Shown: positions 1-10,923, counted from the first letter of the stretch. The stretch is 45,858 nucleotides of DNA from Paracoccaceae bacterium (GCA_007693835.1 RECW01000131.1:1-45858), one strand, 5' to 3'. Program-made: numbers and translations. The notes: generated by a model not told the origin, from the letters alone.

Positions 1-461
1 CTGCGGAAGATGCTGACCACCGCCGAGGGATCGGTCGTCGAGACGATGGCGCCGACCAGCAGGCACGCCATCAGCGGCAGCCCCGACGCCCACGCCAGCC
101 CGTAGCCCACCGCGAGCGTCGCCGCCACGACCGCGACCACCGCCAGCACCAGCACCGGCACCCAGTCGTCGAGCATCCGGCGCAGGTTCAGGCCGAGGGT
201 CACCTGGAACAGCAGCGTCGGCAGGAAGACGTAGAGGAAGACGTTCGACCGGATCGGCAGCCCGAGGATCGCTTCGGCCACCGGGTTGAAGGCGTCTGTG
301 AGCTCGGTGCGAAGCAGGAAGGACGCGCCGGCGCCGATCGCGATGCCGATGGCGGCGAGGATCACGCTGAACGGCAGGCGCAGCCGCGCCGCCAGAGGCT
401 CGCTGAGGCCGATAACGAGAAAGAGCGACGCCGCGAACGCGGTCAGCACGAGGATGTTCAT
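1..461 (-). CDS. Na+/H+ antiporter, CPA1/NhaP type (N-terminal part, runs off window)
   Basis: The protein starts at an ATG at 461 and is still open at base 1, giving 153 codons. It begins MNILVLTAFAASLFLVIGLS and shows at least four hydrophobic segments. The last visible part carries GAIVSTTDPSAVVSIFR, the TDPSAVV signature of the membrane core of CPA1 cation:proton antiporters. Such proteins exchange Na+ or K+ for protons in the inner membrane to control pH and sodium. A full family member has about 400-850 residues, so most of the gene is outside the window. It lies 50 bases downstream of the thioesterase gene on the same strand and may share its transcript. Family assignment is confident; ion specificity cannot be told. 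Confidence 0.85.
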   Translation of the reverse strand, partial: MNILVLTAFAASLFLVIGLSEPLAARLRLPFSVILAAIGIAIGAGASFLLRTELTDAFNPVAEAILGLPIRSNVFLYVFLPTLLFQVTLGLNLRRMLDDWVPVLVLAVVAVVAATLAVGYGLAWASGLPLMACLLVGAIVSTTDPSAVVSIFR

Positions 462-511
462 GACCCCAACTTAGGGGGCTTCGCGCCGCCGTTGCAGAGG
501 GTTTGCGCCGC

Positions 512-949
512 TCAGCGCGCGCCGGTGAGCGAGAGGCGCTCCAGCGCCGCGCGCACGGCGTCGGGCGGCGGCGCGGCGCGGCGGGTTTCGGGGTCGAGCG
601 TCACGCAGACGGCCTCGACCGTGGCGGCGAGACCGTCGTCTCCGACGATGGCCTGACCGAAGGTGAAGGACGTCCGCCCGACGCGCCCCACCCACGTCGC
701 CGTGCGCACGCGGCCGGGAAACAGCAGTTCGGCGCGGAAGTCGATCGCGAGTCGCGCCAGCACCACCAGCGCGCCGTCGAGGGGGGGCAGCCGGTCGAGC
801 ACGAAGCGCACGCGTCCCGCCTCGGCGAGCGCCGCGAACGCCACGTTGTTCACATGCCGGTTCGGGTCGAGATCGGCGTAGCGCAGCACGTCCTCCACCC
901 AATGCACCGAAGCATCATCGAGGTCAGGCAGGGTCGGCGCGTTGAGCAT
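512..949 (-). CDS. Acyl-CoA thioesterase, 4HBT hotdog family
   Basis: This 145-residue protein has the length and pattern of a single-hotdog-domain thioesterase. The segment RYADLDPNRHVNN (about residues 23-35) is the family's active-site region: the Asp in D-x-N-x-H-V-N-N is the usual catalytic acid or base. Enzymes of this family hydrolyse acyl-CoA (4-hydroxybenzoyl-CoA, YbgC or FadM type) in the cytoplasm. The ATG at 949 is preceded by GGAG with 6 bases of spacing, which decides the start; longer in-frame extensions upstream overlap the methyltransferase and look non-coding. It lies 59 bases after the RNA methyltransferase gene and 50 before the antiporter gene, all on the minus strand. 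Substrate is unknown. Confidence 0.85.
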   Translation of the reverse strand: MLNAPTLPDLDDASVHWVEDVLRYADLDPNRHVNNVAFAALAEAGRVRFVLDRLPPLDGALVVLARLAIDFRAELLFPGRVRTATWVGRVGRTSFTFGQAIVGDDGLAATVEAVCVTLDPETRRAAPPPDAVRAALERLSLTGAR

Positions 950-1008
950 GCGGATCTCCGGCGGCGAGGCCCCCGCCGTAGTCGAGCATGGGGCTGCGCG
1001 CAACGCCT

Positions 1009-2127
1009 TCAGGGCAGCGGGCCCGTGCGGTGGAGACGTATCTTCAGCGGACCGTGCGGGACCGGCGGGCCGGGCGGCGCGAACGGCAGACCCGTCGCGC
1101 GGGCGAGCCCGTTCTCGCTGGTGACCAGCCCCACGCGCCAGCCGCCGAAGCGCTCGCGCAGCACCCGCCCGAACGCGCCGTAGAGCGCGCGCAGATCGTC
1201 GCGCTCGCCGATGCGCGCGCCGTAGGGCGGATTGACCATCACGAGGCCCGGCGGTCCTTCCGGGGGCATGAGCGCGCTGACGGGCTGGGCGGCGAAGGCG
1301 GCCACGGCGTCGACGCCGGCGCGCACGGCGTTCTCCCGGCTCGCGGCGATCGCGCCGGCGTCGCGGTCGAAACCGTGGAAGCGCAGGATCGTCTCCTGCG
1401 GCGCGCAGGCGGCGCGCATGGCCTCCCACGCGGCGGCGTCGAAGGTCCGCAGCCGCTCGAACGCGAAGGCGCGCAGGCGTCCCGGCGCGAGGCCGAGGGC
1501 GATCTCCGCCGCTTCGATCACGAAAGTGCCGGAGCCGCACATCGGGTCGACGACCGGCTCCGCGCCGGCGTAGCCGCAGTCGCGCAGGAACAGCGCGGCC
1601 AGCGTCTCGCGCAACGGGGCCTTGCCCACCGCCTGCTTGGCGCCGCGCCGGTGCAGCGGCTCGCCCGAGGTGTCGACGCTGATCGCGCAGAAGTCCTCGA
1701 CGATCCGCACGAGGATGCGGACCGGCGCATCGGCGGCGACCGGCGCGCCCGCCGTCTCCCGGATGGCGCGCCCCACGCGCTCGGCCGCTGCGCCCGCGTG
1801 ATAGATGCGCGACCGCGCGCACTGCGCCTCGACGCGGACGGGAACGTCCGGGCGCAGCAGCGCGTCCCACGGCAGCCGGCGCGCCCGCTTGTCGAGCTGC
1901 GCGAGGTGGGCCGCATGGAACCCGCCGAGGCGCGCCAGCACCCGACCGGCCCCGCGCAGCCCGAGGTTCGCGCGCCAGACGTCCGTCCACCCGCCCCGCA
2001 CCGCCACGCCCCCGGCGGCGACCGCAGGCGCCTCGAAGCCGAGCGCCGCCGCCTCCGCGCAGAGCGCCGGCTCGAGCCCGGGCGGAGCGGCGAGAAAGAT
2101 CTCGAAGGTCTCGTCAGGCAGGTTCAC
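1009..2127 (-). CDS. THUMP-domain class I SAM-dependent RNA methyltransferase (RlmL-N/YpsC type)
   Basis: A 372-residue protein starting VNLPDETFEIFLAAPPGLE. The N-terminal part (about 1-160) matches a ferredoxin-like/THUMP RNA-binding region. The C-terminal part is a Rossmann methyltransferase with the SAM-binding motif DPMCGSGTFVIEAAEIA and the catalytic motif NPPYG, typical of N2-guanine RNA methylation. Relatives modify 23S rRNA. The GTG start at 2127 has GGAGG with 8 bases of spacing, better than any upstream ATG; the frame stays open to 2271 but that extension is low-complexity Ala/Arg/Pro. It is the first gene of a probable minus-strand set with the thioesterase and antiporter. The exact target base is not predictable from sequence alone. 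Confidence 0.88.
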   Translation of the reverse strand: MNLPDETFEIFLAAPPGLEPALCAEAAALGFEAPAVAAGGVAVRGGWTDVWRANLGLRGAGRVLARLGGFHAAHLAQLDKRARRLPWDALLRPDVPVRVEAQCARSRIYHAGAAAERVGRAIRETAGAPVAADAPVRILVRIVEDFCAISVDTSGEPLHRRGAKQAVGKAPLRETLAALFLRDCGYAGAEPVVDPMCGSGTFVIEAAEIALGLAPGRLRAFAFERLRTFDAAAWEAMRAACAPQETILRFHGFDRDAGAIAASRENAVRAGVDAVAAFAAQPVSALMPPEGPPGLVMVNPPYGARIGERDDLRALYGAFGRVLRERFGGWRVGLVTSENGLARATGLPFAPPGPPVPHGPLKIRLHRTGPLP

Positions 2128-2521
2128 GGGCGACGCCTCCGGCCGGAGCGCCGCGGATGCGCCCGGCGGCCAGCGATACGCGGCCGGGCGAAGGGCGGCC
2201 AGAAGAAGAACGCTTCGCAGGGCGTGGCGCGTCGGCCCGACCACGGCGCCCGCGGCCCGGGGTTGCGCCAAGCCGCCGTTCGTGCAGCGGGGCGCCGGCG
2301 CGTTCGGTCCACCGATCCATCCACAGATTCTGTGGGCGACTCGAAGGGCGTGGCGACCCGCTCCGCTCTTCGGCTGTCAAGCGTCGGCGGCGGCGGATTC
2401 TTCGCCGCGCGTATCGCGCCGACGCCGGTCGGGCTGCCGCGACGCAGCACGGCATGATGGCGACGACGACGGGGCGTGATAAAGAAGCGGCGTTGTTCCG
2501 GCTTGCGGGGAGACGCGCGCC
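2128..2521. other. Intergenic region between divergent methyltransferase and RND genes
   Basis: This 394-base gap carries the promoters of two divergent units. No convincing gene is present: open frames on both strands are low-complexity Arg/Pro/Ala peptides, and no TetR- or MarR-type regulator, often found beside RND pumps, is visible. A short dyad, CCACAG-ATT-CTGTGG, lies at 2321-2335 and is a possible operator. The 3' end holds the SD for the adaptor gene (GGGGAG, about 2509-2514). Confidence 0.6.
2321..2335. promoter_or_regulatory. 15-base dyad CCACAG-N3-CTGTGG, possible operator upstream of RND genes
   Basis: A perfect 6+6 inverted repeat with a 3-base centre lies 187 bases upstream of the adaptor start. 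It is the clearest symmetric site in the gap. Binding by a regulator is inference; no regulator gene is adjacent. Confidence 0.3.
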
Positions 2522-3625
2522 ATGACGTCCACACGATCGGCCGCCGGCCTGCTGCCGGCGGCTTTCGCTCTCGCCGCCTGCCTCGCCGCGCCGCCGGCGC
2601 TGGCGCAGGGCGCGCCGGCGGTGACCGTCGCCGCGGCCGCCGTCGGCGACATCCGCGAGCGCGCGAGCTTCCGCGGCCGGCTCGTCGCCGCGCAGCGGAT
2701 CGACGTGCGCGCGCGCGTCAGCGGCTTCCTCGAGGAGATCGCCTTCACCGAAGGCGCGACGGTGTCGGCGGGCGACCTGCTCTACCGCATCGAGGACGAC
2801 GCCTATCGCGCCGCCGTGGCCGAAGCCGAAGGCGTGCTCGACGCCGCGCGGGCCCAGCGCCGCCTCGCCGAGATCGAGCGCGACCGGCAGGCCACGCTGG
2901 TGGCGCGTCAGGCCGTCGCGCAACAGCAGCTCGACGTGGCCGAGGCGAACCTCGGCCGCGCGGACGGCGAGGTCGCGCGGTTGGAGGCGACGCTCGACCG
3001 CGCGAAGCTCGAACTCTCCTACACGCGGATCACGGCGCCGTTCGACGGCGTGGTCGGGCTCACCACCGCGGACGTCGGCGCGTTCGTCGGCCCGCAGAGC
3101 CCTGCGCTGACCACGCTGACCCGCCTCGACCCGATGCGCGTGGAGTTTCCCGTGCCGACCGCGCTGTTCCTCGACGCGCGAGAGGCGGGCGGCGGCACGG
3201 AGAACATCGCCGTCGAGATGACCTTGCCGAACGGCCGCGTCTATCCCTTCCCCGGCGTCATCGACTTCGTCGACGCCGAGGTGGCGCGGGGCACCGACAC
3301 GGTGCTGCTTCGGGCGGAATTCCCCAATCCCGACCGCGCCCTCCTCGACGGCACGCTGGTCGGCGTGACGCTTGAGGGGGCGGAGCCCGAGCTCGTCCTC
3401 AACGTGCCGCGCCGGGCGGTGCAGCGCGATCAGGTCGGCTCCTTCGTGCTGGTGGTGGGCGCGGACGGCGTGGTGGAGCAGCGCCGCGTCTCGGTCGGCC
3501 GCGCCACGGTGCGCGAGGCGGTGATCGTGGCCGGGCTCGAGGAAGGCGAGCTGGTGATCGTGGAAGGCTTGAACCGGGTGCGGCCCGGCATCGTCGTCGA
3601 CGCGGCGCTGGCGAGCGAAGGCTGA
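2522..3625 (+). CDS. RND efflux periplasmic adaptor (membrane fusion protein, AcrA/MexA type)
   Basis: A 367-residue exported protein that would link an inner-membrane RND pump to an outer-membrane channel. The N-terminus has a Sec signal. It could be cut after ALA (residue 28) or be lipidated at Cys20, because LAAC forms a lipobox and AcrA-type adaptors are often lipoproteins. The order is as expected: a first lipoyl half ([12 protein letters not shown], about 60-71), an alpha-helical hairpin rich in Ala/Glu/Arg (about 95-165), a second lipoyl half ([13 protein letters not shown]), then beta-barrel and membrane-proximal domains. GGGGAG precedes the ATG. It is 4 bases from the pump gene, so the two form an operon. 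Confidence 0.93.
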   Translation: MTSTRSAAGLLPAAFALAACLAAPPALAQGAPAVTVAAAAVGDIRERASFRGRLVAAQRIDVRARVSGFLEEIAFTEGATVSAGDLLYRIEDDAYRAAVAEAEGVLDAARAQRRLAEIERDRQATLVARQAVAQQQLDVAEANLGRADGEVARLEATLDRAKLELSYTRITAPFDGVVGLTTADVGAFVGPQSPALTTLTRLDPMRVEFPVPTALFLDAREAGGGTENIAVEMTLPNGRVYPFPGVIDFVDAEVARGTDTVLLRAEFPNPDRALLDGTLVGVTLEGAEPELVLNVPRRAVQRDQVGSFVLVVGADGVVEQRRVSVGRATVREAVIVAGLEEGELVIVEGLNRVRPGIVVDAALASEG

Positions 3626-3629
3626 CGCC

Positions 3630-6600
3630 ATGATCTCCAGCCTTTTCATCGCGCGCCCGCGCTTCGCGGTCGTCATCTCGCTCGTCATCACCATCGCCGG
3701 GCTGATCGCGCTGGGCGGCCTGCCGGTGGCCCAGTTTCCGGAAATCCTGCCGCCGCAGGTGCGCGTCAACGCCTTCTTCCCCGGCGCCGACGCCGAGGTG
3801 GTCGAGCAGACCGTCGCCCAGCCGATCGAGCAGCAGGTGATCGGCGTCGACGACATGATCTACATGGAGTCGAAAAGCGGCGCCGACGGCAGCTATGCGC
3901 TCACCATCACCTTCGCCGTCGGCACGGACGCCGACATCGCGACCGTGAACGTGCAGAACCGCGTATCGGCCGCGGAGGCGCAGGTGCCGCCCGAAGTTCG
4001 CGCCATCGGCGTGACGACGCGCAAGAGCTCCAACGCGCTGCTGCAGCTGATCGCGATCTACGACGAGAACCGCGAGTTCGACGACATCTTCATCTCGAAC
4101 TTCGCCACCATCAACCTCGTCGACCCGATCTCGCGGATCGAGGGCGTCGGCGACGTGCTGGTGCTCGGCGCGCGCGACTACTCGATGCGCGTCAACCTCG
4201 ACGTCGACCGCATGACGAGCCTCGGGATCACGCCCTCCGACGTCGTGGGGGCGCTCCGGGCGCAGAACGTGCAGGCCGCCATCGGACGCGTGGGCGCGCA
4301 GCCCATGGCGGACGACCCCGAACTTCAGCTCAACCTGCTGACGCAGGGCCGCCTCTCCGACCCCGAGGAGTTCGCCGACATCGTGATCCGCGCCCTGCCC
4401 GACGGCTCCTTCGTGCGGGTCGGCGACGTCGCGGAGGTGGTGCTCGGCGCCCGCAACTCGGACGTGATCGGCACCTTCAACGACCAGCCGGGCGTGCTGC
4501 TCGGCATCTATCAGGCGCCGGGGGCGAACGCGCTCGCCATCGCCGAAGCCGTCTCGGACACCCTCGAACGCCTCAAGCCGCGCTTTCCGGGCGGGCTGAC
4601 CTACGACGTCACCTACGACCTCACGATGTTCATCGAGGCGTCGATCGACGAACTGCGGATCACGCTGGTGCAGGCCTTCGTGCTGGTGATGATCGTCGTC
4701 TTCATCTTTCTCGGCAGCTGGCGCGCGACGCTGGTGCCGCTCGCCGCCGTGCCGGTCTCGCTGATCGGCGCCTTCGCCCTGCTGCTGGCGTTCGGCTTCA
4801 CGCTCAACACCATCACCCTGCTCGCGCTGGTGCTCGCGCTCGGGACGGTGGTCGACGACGCGATCGTGGTGGTGGAGAACGTCGACCGCACCCTGCAGGA
4901 GAACCCGCACCTCACCCCGGCGCAGGCGACCGAGAAGGCGATGCGCGAGATCACCGGCCCGGTGATCGCGACGACGCTGGTGCTGCTTTCGGTCTTCGTG
5001 CCGGTGGCGTTCATCCCCGGCATCACCGGGCAGATGTTCCAGCAGTTCGCCGTCACCGTGTCGGTGGCGGTGGTGATCTCGTCGATCAACGCGCTGACGC
5101 TGAGCCCGGCGCTCTGCGCCATCCTGCTGCGCGCCCAGACCGGGCCGCGCAAGGGCGTGATGGCGTGGATTTCGGACCGCATCGACGCGACGCGCGACGG
5201 CTATGTGAAGGCGGCGGGCTTCATGGCGCGCAAGGCCGTGCTCGGGCTCGGGCTGCTGGTCGCGGCGCTCGCGGCCAGCGGCTGGCTGTTCACGGCGGTG
5301 CCGACAGGGTTCCTGCCCGACGAGGATCAGGGCCTTTTCCTCGTCGAGATCCGCCTGCCGGCCGGCGCTTCGGTCAACCGCACCGACGAGGCGCGCAGGG
5401 CTTTCGTCGAGACGCTGCGCACGCTGCCGGGGGCGGAGAACGTGCTCAGCGCCTCCGGCTTCAGCATTCTCGACAGCCAGGTGTCGTCGAACAGCGCCTT
5501 CGCCGCCGTCTCGCTGGCGCCCTTCGAGGATCGGACCGACCCCGCGCTCAGCGCCTTCGCCGCCATCGCCGAGACGATGCGGCGCGGATCGGTGTTCCGC
5601 GACGCGCAGATCTTCGCCTTCAACCTGCCGCCGATCCTCGGCCTCGGCACCGGCTCGGGCTTCGAGTTCATGCTGAACGACCTCGAAGGCCGCGACCCCG
5701 CCGACCTCGCCGAAGTCGGGCGCGGGCTGATGTTCGCGGCCGCCGGCGACCCGCGGCTCGGGCCGACCTTCACCACCTTCAACGCCGACACGCCGCAACT
5801 CTTCATCGAGATCGACCGCGAGCGGCTTCAGACCCTCGGCGTGACGGTGACCGAGCTGTTCCAGGTGCTGCAGGGCACCTTCGGGGCGATCTATGTCAAC
5901 GACTTCAACCTCTTCGGCCGCTCCTGGCAGGTGAACGTGCAGGCGCGCGAGAGCGACCGGCGGGCCATCGACGATCTCCAGCGCCTGCACGTGCGCAACC
6001 GCGACGGCGAGATGGTGCCCTTCGGCGCCGTCGCGACGGTCGAGGAGCGGCTCGGGCCGCAGTCGATCACCCGCTACAACAACTTCCGCTCGGTGCGCTT
6101 CATCGGCGGCGCGGCGCCCGGCGTCGCCTCCGGCACCGCGCTCGACGCGATGGAGGAGACCGCCGCAGCGTCGCTGCCGCCCGGCTTCGACTACGAATGG
6201 ACCGGGACCGCCTTGCAGGAGCGCGAGGCGGCGGGGCAGACCGGGATCATTCTCGGCTTCTCGATCCTGTTCGCGTATCTGTTCCTCGTCGCCCTCTACG
6301 AGAGCTGGACGGTGCCGGTGCCGGTGATGCTCTACGTCGCCTTCGGCGTGGCAGGCGCGCTCGGGGCGCTGGCGTTCGCGGGTCTGGCCTTCGACCTCTA
6401 TGGCCAGATCGGCCTCGTGATCCTGATCGCGCTCGTCACCAAGAACGCCATCCTGATCGTCGAATTCGCCAAGGCGCGGCGCGAGGAAGGGATGGGGATC
6501 GTGGAGGCGGCCATCGACGGCGGCAGGGCGCGGTTCCGGGCGGTGATGATGACCGGCCTGTCGTTCGTCGCCGGCATCATCCCGCTGGTGATCGCGACCG

Positions 6601-6800
6601 GCGCGGCGATGGTGACCCGCCGCACCGTCGGCACCTCGGTCGCGGGCGGCATGATCCTCGCGACCGTGGTCGGCGTGTTCGCCATTCCGGCGATGTACGT
6701 CGTGTTCCAGTCGGGCCGCGAATGGGTGAAGGCGAAGCTCTTCGCCGCCCCCGCGGAGCCGCCAGCCTCCGACGCGCCGAAGCCTGCGCCGGAGGCGTGA
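3630..6800 (+). CDS. RND multidrug efflux permease, HAE1 family (AcrB/MexB-like)
   Basis: A 1056-residue inner-membrane pump of normal family length. It starts [20 protein letters not shown], a typical TM1, and has the duplicated RND layout: TM1, a large periplasmic loop, TM2-6, TM7, a second loop, TM8-12. The proton-relay aspartates are present in [13 protein letters not shown] (Asp409-Asp410, matching AcrB Asp407/408), and the relay lysine in [13 protein letters not shown] of the second half. It would export hydrophobic drugs, detergents or bile-like compounds using the proton gradient. No TolC-type channel gene follows, so the channel must be shared and encoded elsewhere. The next gene converges from the other strand only 3 bases away. 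Confidence 0.95.
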   Translation: MISSLFIARPRFAVVISLVITIAGLIALGGLPVAQFPEILPPQVRVNAFFPGADAEVVEQTVAQPIEQQVIGVDDMIYMESKSGADGSYALTITFAVGTDADIATVNVQNRVSAAEAQVPPEVRAIGVTTRKSSNALLQLIAIYDENREFDDIFISNFATINLVDPISRIEGVGDVLVLGARDYSMRVNLDVDRMTSLGITPSDVVGALRAQNVQAAIGRVGAQPMADDPELQLNLLTQGRLSDPEEFADIVIRALPDGSFVRVGDVAEVVLGARNSDVIGTFNDQPGVLLGIYQAPGANALAIAEAVSDTLERLKPRFPGGLTYDVTYDLTMFIEASIDELRITLVQAFVLVMIVVFIFLGSWRATLVPLAAVPVSLIGAFALLLAFGFTLNTITLLALVLALGTVVDDAIVVVENVDRTLQENPHLTPAQATEKAMREITGPVIATTLVLLSVFVPVAFIPGITGQMFQQFAVTVSVAVVISSINALTLSPALCAILLRAQTGPRKGVMAWISDRIDATRDGYVKAAGFMARKAVLGLGLLVAALAASGWLFTAVPTGFLPDEDQGLFLVEIRLPAGASVNRTDEARRAFVETLRTLPGAENVLSASGFSILDSQVSSNSAFAAVSLAPFEDRTDPALSAFAAIAETMRRGSVFRDAQIFAFNLPPILGLGTGSGFEFMLNDLEGRDPADLAEVGRGLMFAAAGDPRLGPTFTTFNADTPQLFIEIDRERLQTLGVTVTELFQVLQGTFGAIYVNDFNLFGRSWQVNVQARESDRRAIDDLQRLHVRNRDGEMVPFGAVATVEERLGPQSITRYNNFRSVRFIGGAAPGVASGTALDAMEETAAASLPPGFDYEWTGTALQEREAAGQTGIILGFSILFAYLFLVALYESWTVPVPVMLYVAFGVAGALGALAFAGLAFDLYGQIGLVILIALVTKNAILIVEFAKARREEGMGIVEAAIDGGRARFRAVMMTGLSFVAGIIPLVIATGAAMVTRRTVGTSVAGGMILATVVGVFAIPAMYVVFQSGREWVKAKLFAAPAEPPASDAPKPAPEA

Positions 6801-6803
6801 CGC

Positions 6804-9218
6804 TCACCCCGCCGCGCGCAGCGGCGGGGCTTCGCCTGCGCCCTCGGGCGCCCAGCGCAGGTCGCCCGCGTAGCGCCACGCCATGCGGCCGGCGTCGTCG
6901 AGGGCGAAGAGGTGCAGCCAGCGGTTGTCGAACAGCGCCCGCACGCCCTCATGGCGCTTGAGCACATCCGTCATCGCCTGCCGCGGCGCCTCGATGCAGA
7001 CCGACAGGCGCAGCGGCTCGTGCATCCAGGTCTCGCCGTCGTGCACCGACTGCCACGGCAGCCCGGCGCGCAGCAGCCCGCCGTTGCCCTCCAGCACGCC
7101 GACCCCGCCGACGACGTTGTGGAGCAGCTTGTCGCCGCCCCCGAACGTCTCCGGCGCCACGGTCGAGCCGTAGTACTGCAGGCTGATCCAGCTCGCGACG
7201 ACGACCGGGGCGGTCATGATCAGCTCCAGCACGCCGAAGCCCGCATCCTGACGCCAGTCGTAGTCGTGCAGGAAGGCGCGACCTTCCAGCGACCGCCCCG
7301 CCGTGCGCCCGCGCGGCGCGGCGATGAAGGCGGCGCAGCCGGCGAGCCCCCATTCCGGGCGCACCTCCGCCCAGTCGACGGCGCGACGGGCGAGGTCGGC
7401 CTCGCCGCCAGCCCGCGGCAGCTTCAGCGCCCGCTCGGCCCGCGTGGCGCGGCCGGCGGCCTCCAGCCACCGCCGCGCCTGCGCGATGTCGGCGGCGTGA
7501 TCGGCGGACGGACAGTCCGCGTCGTAGAGCGTCACGACGTCGGTGACGGTGTCGTGCAGCCCGGCGACGAACAGCGTGTCGTCGGGGATGGCGATCCCCG
7601 CCGCCGCGGCGCCCGCCCGCGCCTCGGGGTCGTTCAGCAGCGCGGCGAGCAGCCGGGCGTTGACGTCGCCCGCATGGCCGCCGCAGGCGCCGCACTGGAG
7701 CGCGGCCGCGTGGGGGTTGTTCACCACCCGCGCGCCGTGGCCCGCCAGCACCACGAGCCGCGCGAAGCCCTCGGTCAGCGACATCGCGCGCAGCACCGTG
7801 ACGGCCGCCTGCGCCTTCGCCGCGGCGTCGAGCGCCGGGTCGAGCCGGGGCGCCGGCTCCTCCGCCCCGTGCTTCGCGCCGAGGCCCAGCGCGTCGCGCA
7901 CCAGCTTGCCGACATAGACCGGCCCCATCGCCTCGACGAAGGCGAAGGAGGAGACGGCGGCGAACTTGAACCGCCCCCAGGCGCGGCTCGCGCGCCGCGC
8001 GACGCGCGTCTTCACGTCCGCCCCGGCATGCTCGGGGCCGCCCGAGCAACTGCGGACGGTGGGGTTCAGCAGCACCGGCAGCCGCCGCTCCTCAACGTCG
8101 GAGGCGAAGCCGCGGTGGGCGGCGAAGACGCCGAAGAAGCCGGCGAAGCCGAGGGTGCGGATCGAGGGGTCGACCGCCTCCAGCGCCCGGCGGAAGACCT
8201 CGGAGCGGACGTCGATGCAGAAGGCGGCCTGCAGCGCCGGGCGCGCGTCGGCCGGCTCCGGGGCCGGCGCGCCCAGCGCCTCCGCGAGCCGGCGTTGCGC
8301 GGCGCGCTCCTCGGCCTCCTGCAGGATTTCGTCGACCACATGGTCGCGCGTCGGCGCAAGGGGCGCGGCGTGCGCCGCCCGGGCCGCCGCCCACCCCCCG
8401 GAGATGCTGTCGCCGCAAAGGCCGAGCAGCGCCTCCTCCCACAGCAGCCGCGCGGCGAGCAGGTCGGTCAGCGTCGTGTCCGCGCCCCCCTCCAGCTCCG
8501 CGCGCCACAGCCGATACCGCGCGACCTGCGCCCAGCCGCCGAGCGTCATCAGCAGGCTGTGCAGATAGGTCGGCAGGGCCGCCGGCTCGACGCCGAGCCG
8601 GTCGACGGCGCGGGCCATGGCGTCGAAGGCGGTCTCCGGCGCCTCGGCGACATGGAGCGCGAAGCCCTTGAGGCCGAGGATCTCCGGCGTCAGGTCGTGG
8701 GTCGCGACCGCCCGCCACGCGGCGTAGGCGCTGCGCCCGCGCGGCGCCGCCCAGAGCGCCTGCCCCTCGTCGAAATAGCCGCCCGCCCAGACGCCGAAGC
8801 GCTCGGCGATGACCCCGGGCCAGTCGACGCCGGTCGCCTCCGCCGCGAGATCCGCGACGGTGGGCAGCGCCTTCGGCGCGGGCGCGTCGGTCGCCGCCGC
8901 CTGCTTGAGCGCGTCGAGGGACGCTGGGCGCAGCGCCGGCGGCGCAGCGTCGAGCGCCGCGGCGAGGTCGGCGTCGGCGACAAGGCCCTCCGCGATCCGC
9001 GCCCGGCGCCAGGCGCGGGGCATCGCCACGGGCGCGCCGGCGACGCGGGCGAGCCGGGCGCCGGCCTCGGCCAGCGTCTCGCCGGCCTGGCCGAGGTAGG
9101 GGTTGACGGCGACGGAGGTCGCGAGCGGCCACACGGGCGGGATCATCCGCCCTGCGGCCTCGGCGGCGGTGAACAGGGCGTCGGCCTTCAGGGCCGAGAC
9201 GGGGGAGCGGTCGGTCAT
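6804..9218 (-). CDS. dabA: Inorganic carbon (DIC) accumulation subunit DabA (DUF2309/UPF0753)
   Basis: An 804-residue cytoplasmic, membrane-attached subunit of the DAB system, which works as a vectorial, energy-coupled carbonic anhydrase turning CO2 into trapped bicarbonate. The beta-carbonic-anhydrase-like zinc ligands known for DabA are all visible: Cys334 and Asp336 in FCIDVRSE, His494 in [13 protein letters not shown] and Cys509 in LQCGACGG. The His-Cys spacing of 15 equals that of characterised DabA. The ATG at 9218 has GGAG with 8 bases of spacing. An in-frame ATG at 9239 would add 7 residues but lacks an SD and sits against the dabB stop. It lies 25 bases after dabB, in one operon. No Rubisco or carboxysome gene is in the window, so the role may be anaplerotic CO2 supply. 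Confidence 0.93.
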   Translation of the reverse strand: MTDRSPVSALKADALFTAAEAAGRMIPPVWPLATSVAVNPYLGQAGETLAEAGARLARVAGAPVAMPRAWRRARIAEGLVADADLAAALDAAPPALRPASLDALKQAAATDAPAPKALPTVADLAAEATGVDWPGVIAERFGVWAGGYFDEGQALWAAPRGRSAYAAWRAVATHDLTPEILGLKGFALHVAEAPETAFDAMARAVDRLGVEPAALPTYLHSLLMTLGGWAQVARYRLWRAELEGGADTTLTDLLAARLLWEEALLGLCGDSISGGWAAARAAHAAPLAPTRDHVVDEILQEAEERAAQRRLAEALGAPAPEPADARPALQAAFCIDVRSEVFRRALEAVDPSIRTLGFAGFFGVFAAHRGFASDVEERRLPVLLNPTVRSCSGGPEHAGADVKTRVARRASRAWGRFKFAAVSSFAFVEAMGPVYVGKLVRDALGLGAKHGAEEPAPRLDPALDAAAKAQAAVTVLRAMSLTEGFARLVVLAGHGARVVNNPHAAALQCGACGGHAGDVNARLLAALLNDPEARAGAAAAGIAIPDDTLFVAGLHDTVTDVVTLYDADCPSADHAADIAQARRWLEAAGRATRAERALKLPRAGGEADLARRAVDWAEVRPEWGLAGCAAFIAAPRGRTAGRSLEGRAFLHDYDWRQDAGFGVLELIMTAPVVVASWISLQYYGSTVAPETFGGGDKLLHNVVGGVGVLEGNGGLLRAGLPWQSVHDGETWMHEPLRLSVCIEAPRQAMTDVLKRHEGVRALFDNRWLHLFALDDAGRMAWRYAGDLRWAPEGAGEAPPLRAAG

Positions 9219-9243
9219 GGAAGCATCTCCGTTCGGCATGAGG

Positions 9244-10803
9244 TCAGGCGCGGGCGCGAAGCCGCCAGCCGCCGATCAGACGGTCGAAGGCCGCGTTGAC
9301 GTAGAACCCGTTGGACAGGTGGACGCGGAAGCCCGCCGCCGCCGGGTGGTAGGCCCAGTTCGGGAACATCGCCTGCGTCACCGCCACCAGCGCGAAGCTG
9401 ACGACCGCGAGCACGATCAGCGCCCACTCGAGCGGCCCCGGCGCCGGCGTCGCCGGCAGCGCGCCCGCCGTCGCCCGGACGGCGAACAAGTGCAGCGTGA
9501 AGTAGCCGAGGGATGCGCCCACGGCGTAAAGCGCCGTCTTGCGCGTCAGCGCCCGGGGCGCGGCGTCGGCGAGGCCCTGCGCCAGCAGGTAGGCGACGCC
9601 GAAGATCAGGATGGCGCCGAGGGCGAGCGACTGCGCCGACTTGCCTTCGAAGCCGAACAGCACGCCGACGCCCGCATAGATGCCGAGCGCGAGCAGGAAC
9701 GCCCGACCGACCGCGGCGGCGTCGGGGATCGCGACAGGCCCCGGCCGGCGGACCGCCGCGACCGACTCGACCGCCGCCCCCGCCGTCAGGAAGGCGTGCG
9801 CCTTGTAGAGCGAGTGCGCGACGATGTGCAGGAGCGCGATGGGGAACAGCGCGAGGCCGCACTGCAGGATCATGAAGCCCATCTGCCCGACGGTCGACCA
9901 CGCGAGCGAGGTCTTCACCGCAGGCTGCGTCAGCATCACCATGGCGCCGAAGACCGCCGTGAAGCCCCCCACCATCACCAGGAGCGCCAGCACGCCGGGC
10001 GCGAGCAGCATGACGTCGGCGAAGCGGATCAGCAGGAAGCCGCCGGCGTTGATGACGCCGGCATGGAGCAGCGCCGAGACGGGCGTCGGCGTCTCCATCA
10101 CCTCCGTCAGCCAGCCGTGGAACGGGAACTGCGCCGATTTCAGCAGCGCCGCGAGCGCCAGCAGCGCCGCCGCCCAGGAGACGCCGGCCGGCGCGACGCC
10201 CGCGCGGGCGGCCTCCAGGATCGCCGCGATGTCGGTCGTGCCGTAGCCGTCGGCCAGCAGCCACGCCGCCGCGATCATCGCCACGTCGCCGAGCCGGGCC
10301 GTCACCTCCTTCTTCCGCGCCGCGCGCTGCGCCTGCACCCGCTCGGGGTAGAAGAGCAGCAGCTTGTGGAGGCAGACGCTGGTCGCGATCCACGCCACGA
10401 CGAAATGCGCGAGCGTGCCGGCCTGCACCAGCAGCGTCACCGCGCCGAGGGTGGTCGCGATCCAGCCGGTGAAGGCGCCCTGCCGCGCCGAGCCGTCCAT
10501 GTAGTTGGCCGAGTAGCGCAGCACGACCCAGCCGACGAAGGAGACGAGCAGCAGCATCGGCGCGCTGACCGCGTCGAGCCGCGGCGCGAGCGCGAGCGCC
10601 CCGGCGCCGAGCGACGGCCCCGTGCCCGGACCGGCGGACGCCAGCGCCAGCAGCGCGACCAGCGCCGTCGCGACCGCGAAAAGGGCGGCGCGCTCGGCGA
10701 TCAGCGGCACGTCGCGCGGGCGCATGCCGGGGTCTCGGAAGGCGAAGGCCGCGGCGGCGAAAAAGGCCGCGGGCGCGAGCAACGGCAGGGCGTGCGGGCT
10801 CAT
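9244..10803 (-). CDS. dabB: DabB, NuoL/MrpA-like proton-conducting subunit of DIC accumulation system
   Basis: A 519-residue polytopic membrane protein of the complex I antiporter-like (proton_antipo_M) family, starting [20 protein letters not shown]. It contains the conserved helix region [20 protein letters not shown] and a further Lys/His-bearing helix ([17 protein letters not shown]), as in NuoL and DabB. DabB passes protons or sodium to drive DabA. The ATG at 10803 has GGGAG with about 7 bases of spacing. The frame stays open to 10899, but that extension overlaps the regulatory region and is not protein-like. It is the first gene of dabB-dabA, transcribed away from the LysR gene, and is likely controlled by it. 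Its pairing with DabA separates it from true complex I subunits. Confidence 0.92.
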   Translation of the reverse strand: MSPHALPLLAPAAFFAAAAFAFRDPGMRPRDVPLIAERAALFAVATALVALLALASAGPGTGPSLGAGALALAPRLDAVSAPMLLLVSFVGWVVLRYSANYMDGSARQGAFTGWIATTLGAVTLLVQAGTLAHFVVAWIATSVCLHKLLLFYPERVQAQRAARKKEVTARLGDVAMIAAAWLLADGYGTTDIAAILEAARAGVAPAGVSWAAALLALAALLKSAQFPFHGWLTEVMETPTPVSALLHAGVINAGGFLLIRFADVMLLAPGVLALLVMVGGFTAVFGAMVMLTQPAVKTSLAWSTVGQMGFMILQCGLALFPIALLHIVAHSLYKAHAFLTAGAAVESVAAVRRPGPVAIPDAAAVGRAFLLALGIYAGVGVLFGFEGKSAQSLALGAILIFGVAYLLAQGLADAAPRALTRKTALYAVGASLGYFTLHLFAVRATAGALPATPAPGPLEWALIVLAVVSFALVAVTQAMFPNWAYHPAAAGFRVHLSNGFYVNAAFDRLIGGWRLRARA

Positions 10804-10877
10804 GGGCGTCTCCCTGGAGGACGGGGATCGCGGACTGCGACCGGAGACCGCAGCAGATAACCGATCCATGATATAAG

Positions 10878-10922
10878 ACAAATTCATTGTGATCCGCATA
10901 TCGTTCGATTAGATAGAACGAT
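10878..10922. promoter_or_regulatory. LysR-type operator between dabB and its regulator
   Basis: The 120-base gap is AT-rich where it matters. ATCGTTC (10900-10906) and GAACGAT (10916-10922) form a perfect 7-base inverted repeat with a 9-base spacer, and it contains the classical LysR T-N11-A core (T10905, A10917). A second dyad, ACAA-N5-TTGT, lies at 10878-10890, on the dabB side. The arrangement fits a recognition site next to the regulator start and an activation site nearer the target. It implies both autoregulation and dabBA control. Confidence 0.6.
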
Positions 10923-10923
10923 C

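Noticed and set aside
2128-2521. A small regulator gene upstream of the RND operon
   Set aside because: Frames on both strands lack helix-turn-helix patterns and have Arg/Pro-rich low-complexity composition.
3399-5990. 863-codon minus-strand frame inside the RND pump gene
   Set aside because: Composition (Arg, His, Asp, Gln) is that of a reverse-complement shadow; the plus-strand frame has intact pump motifs.
6804-9239. Start of dabA at the ATG at 9239
   Set aside because: No SD, and it directly follows the dabB stop; the ATG seven codons later has GGAG at ideal spacing. The difference is minor.
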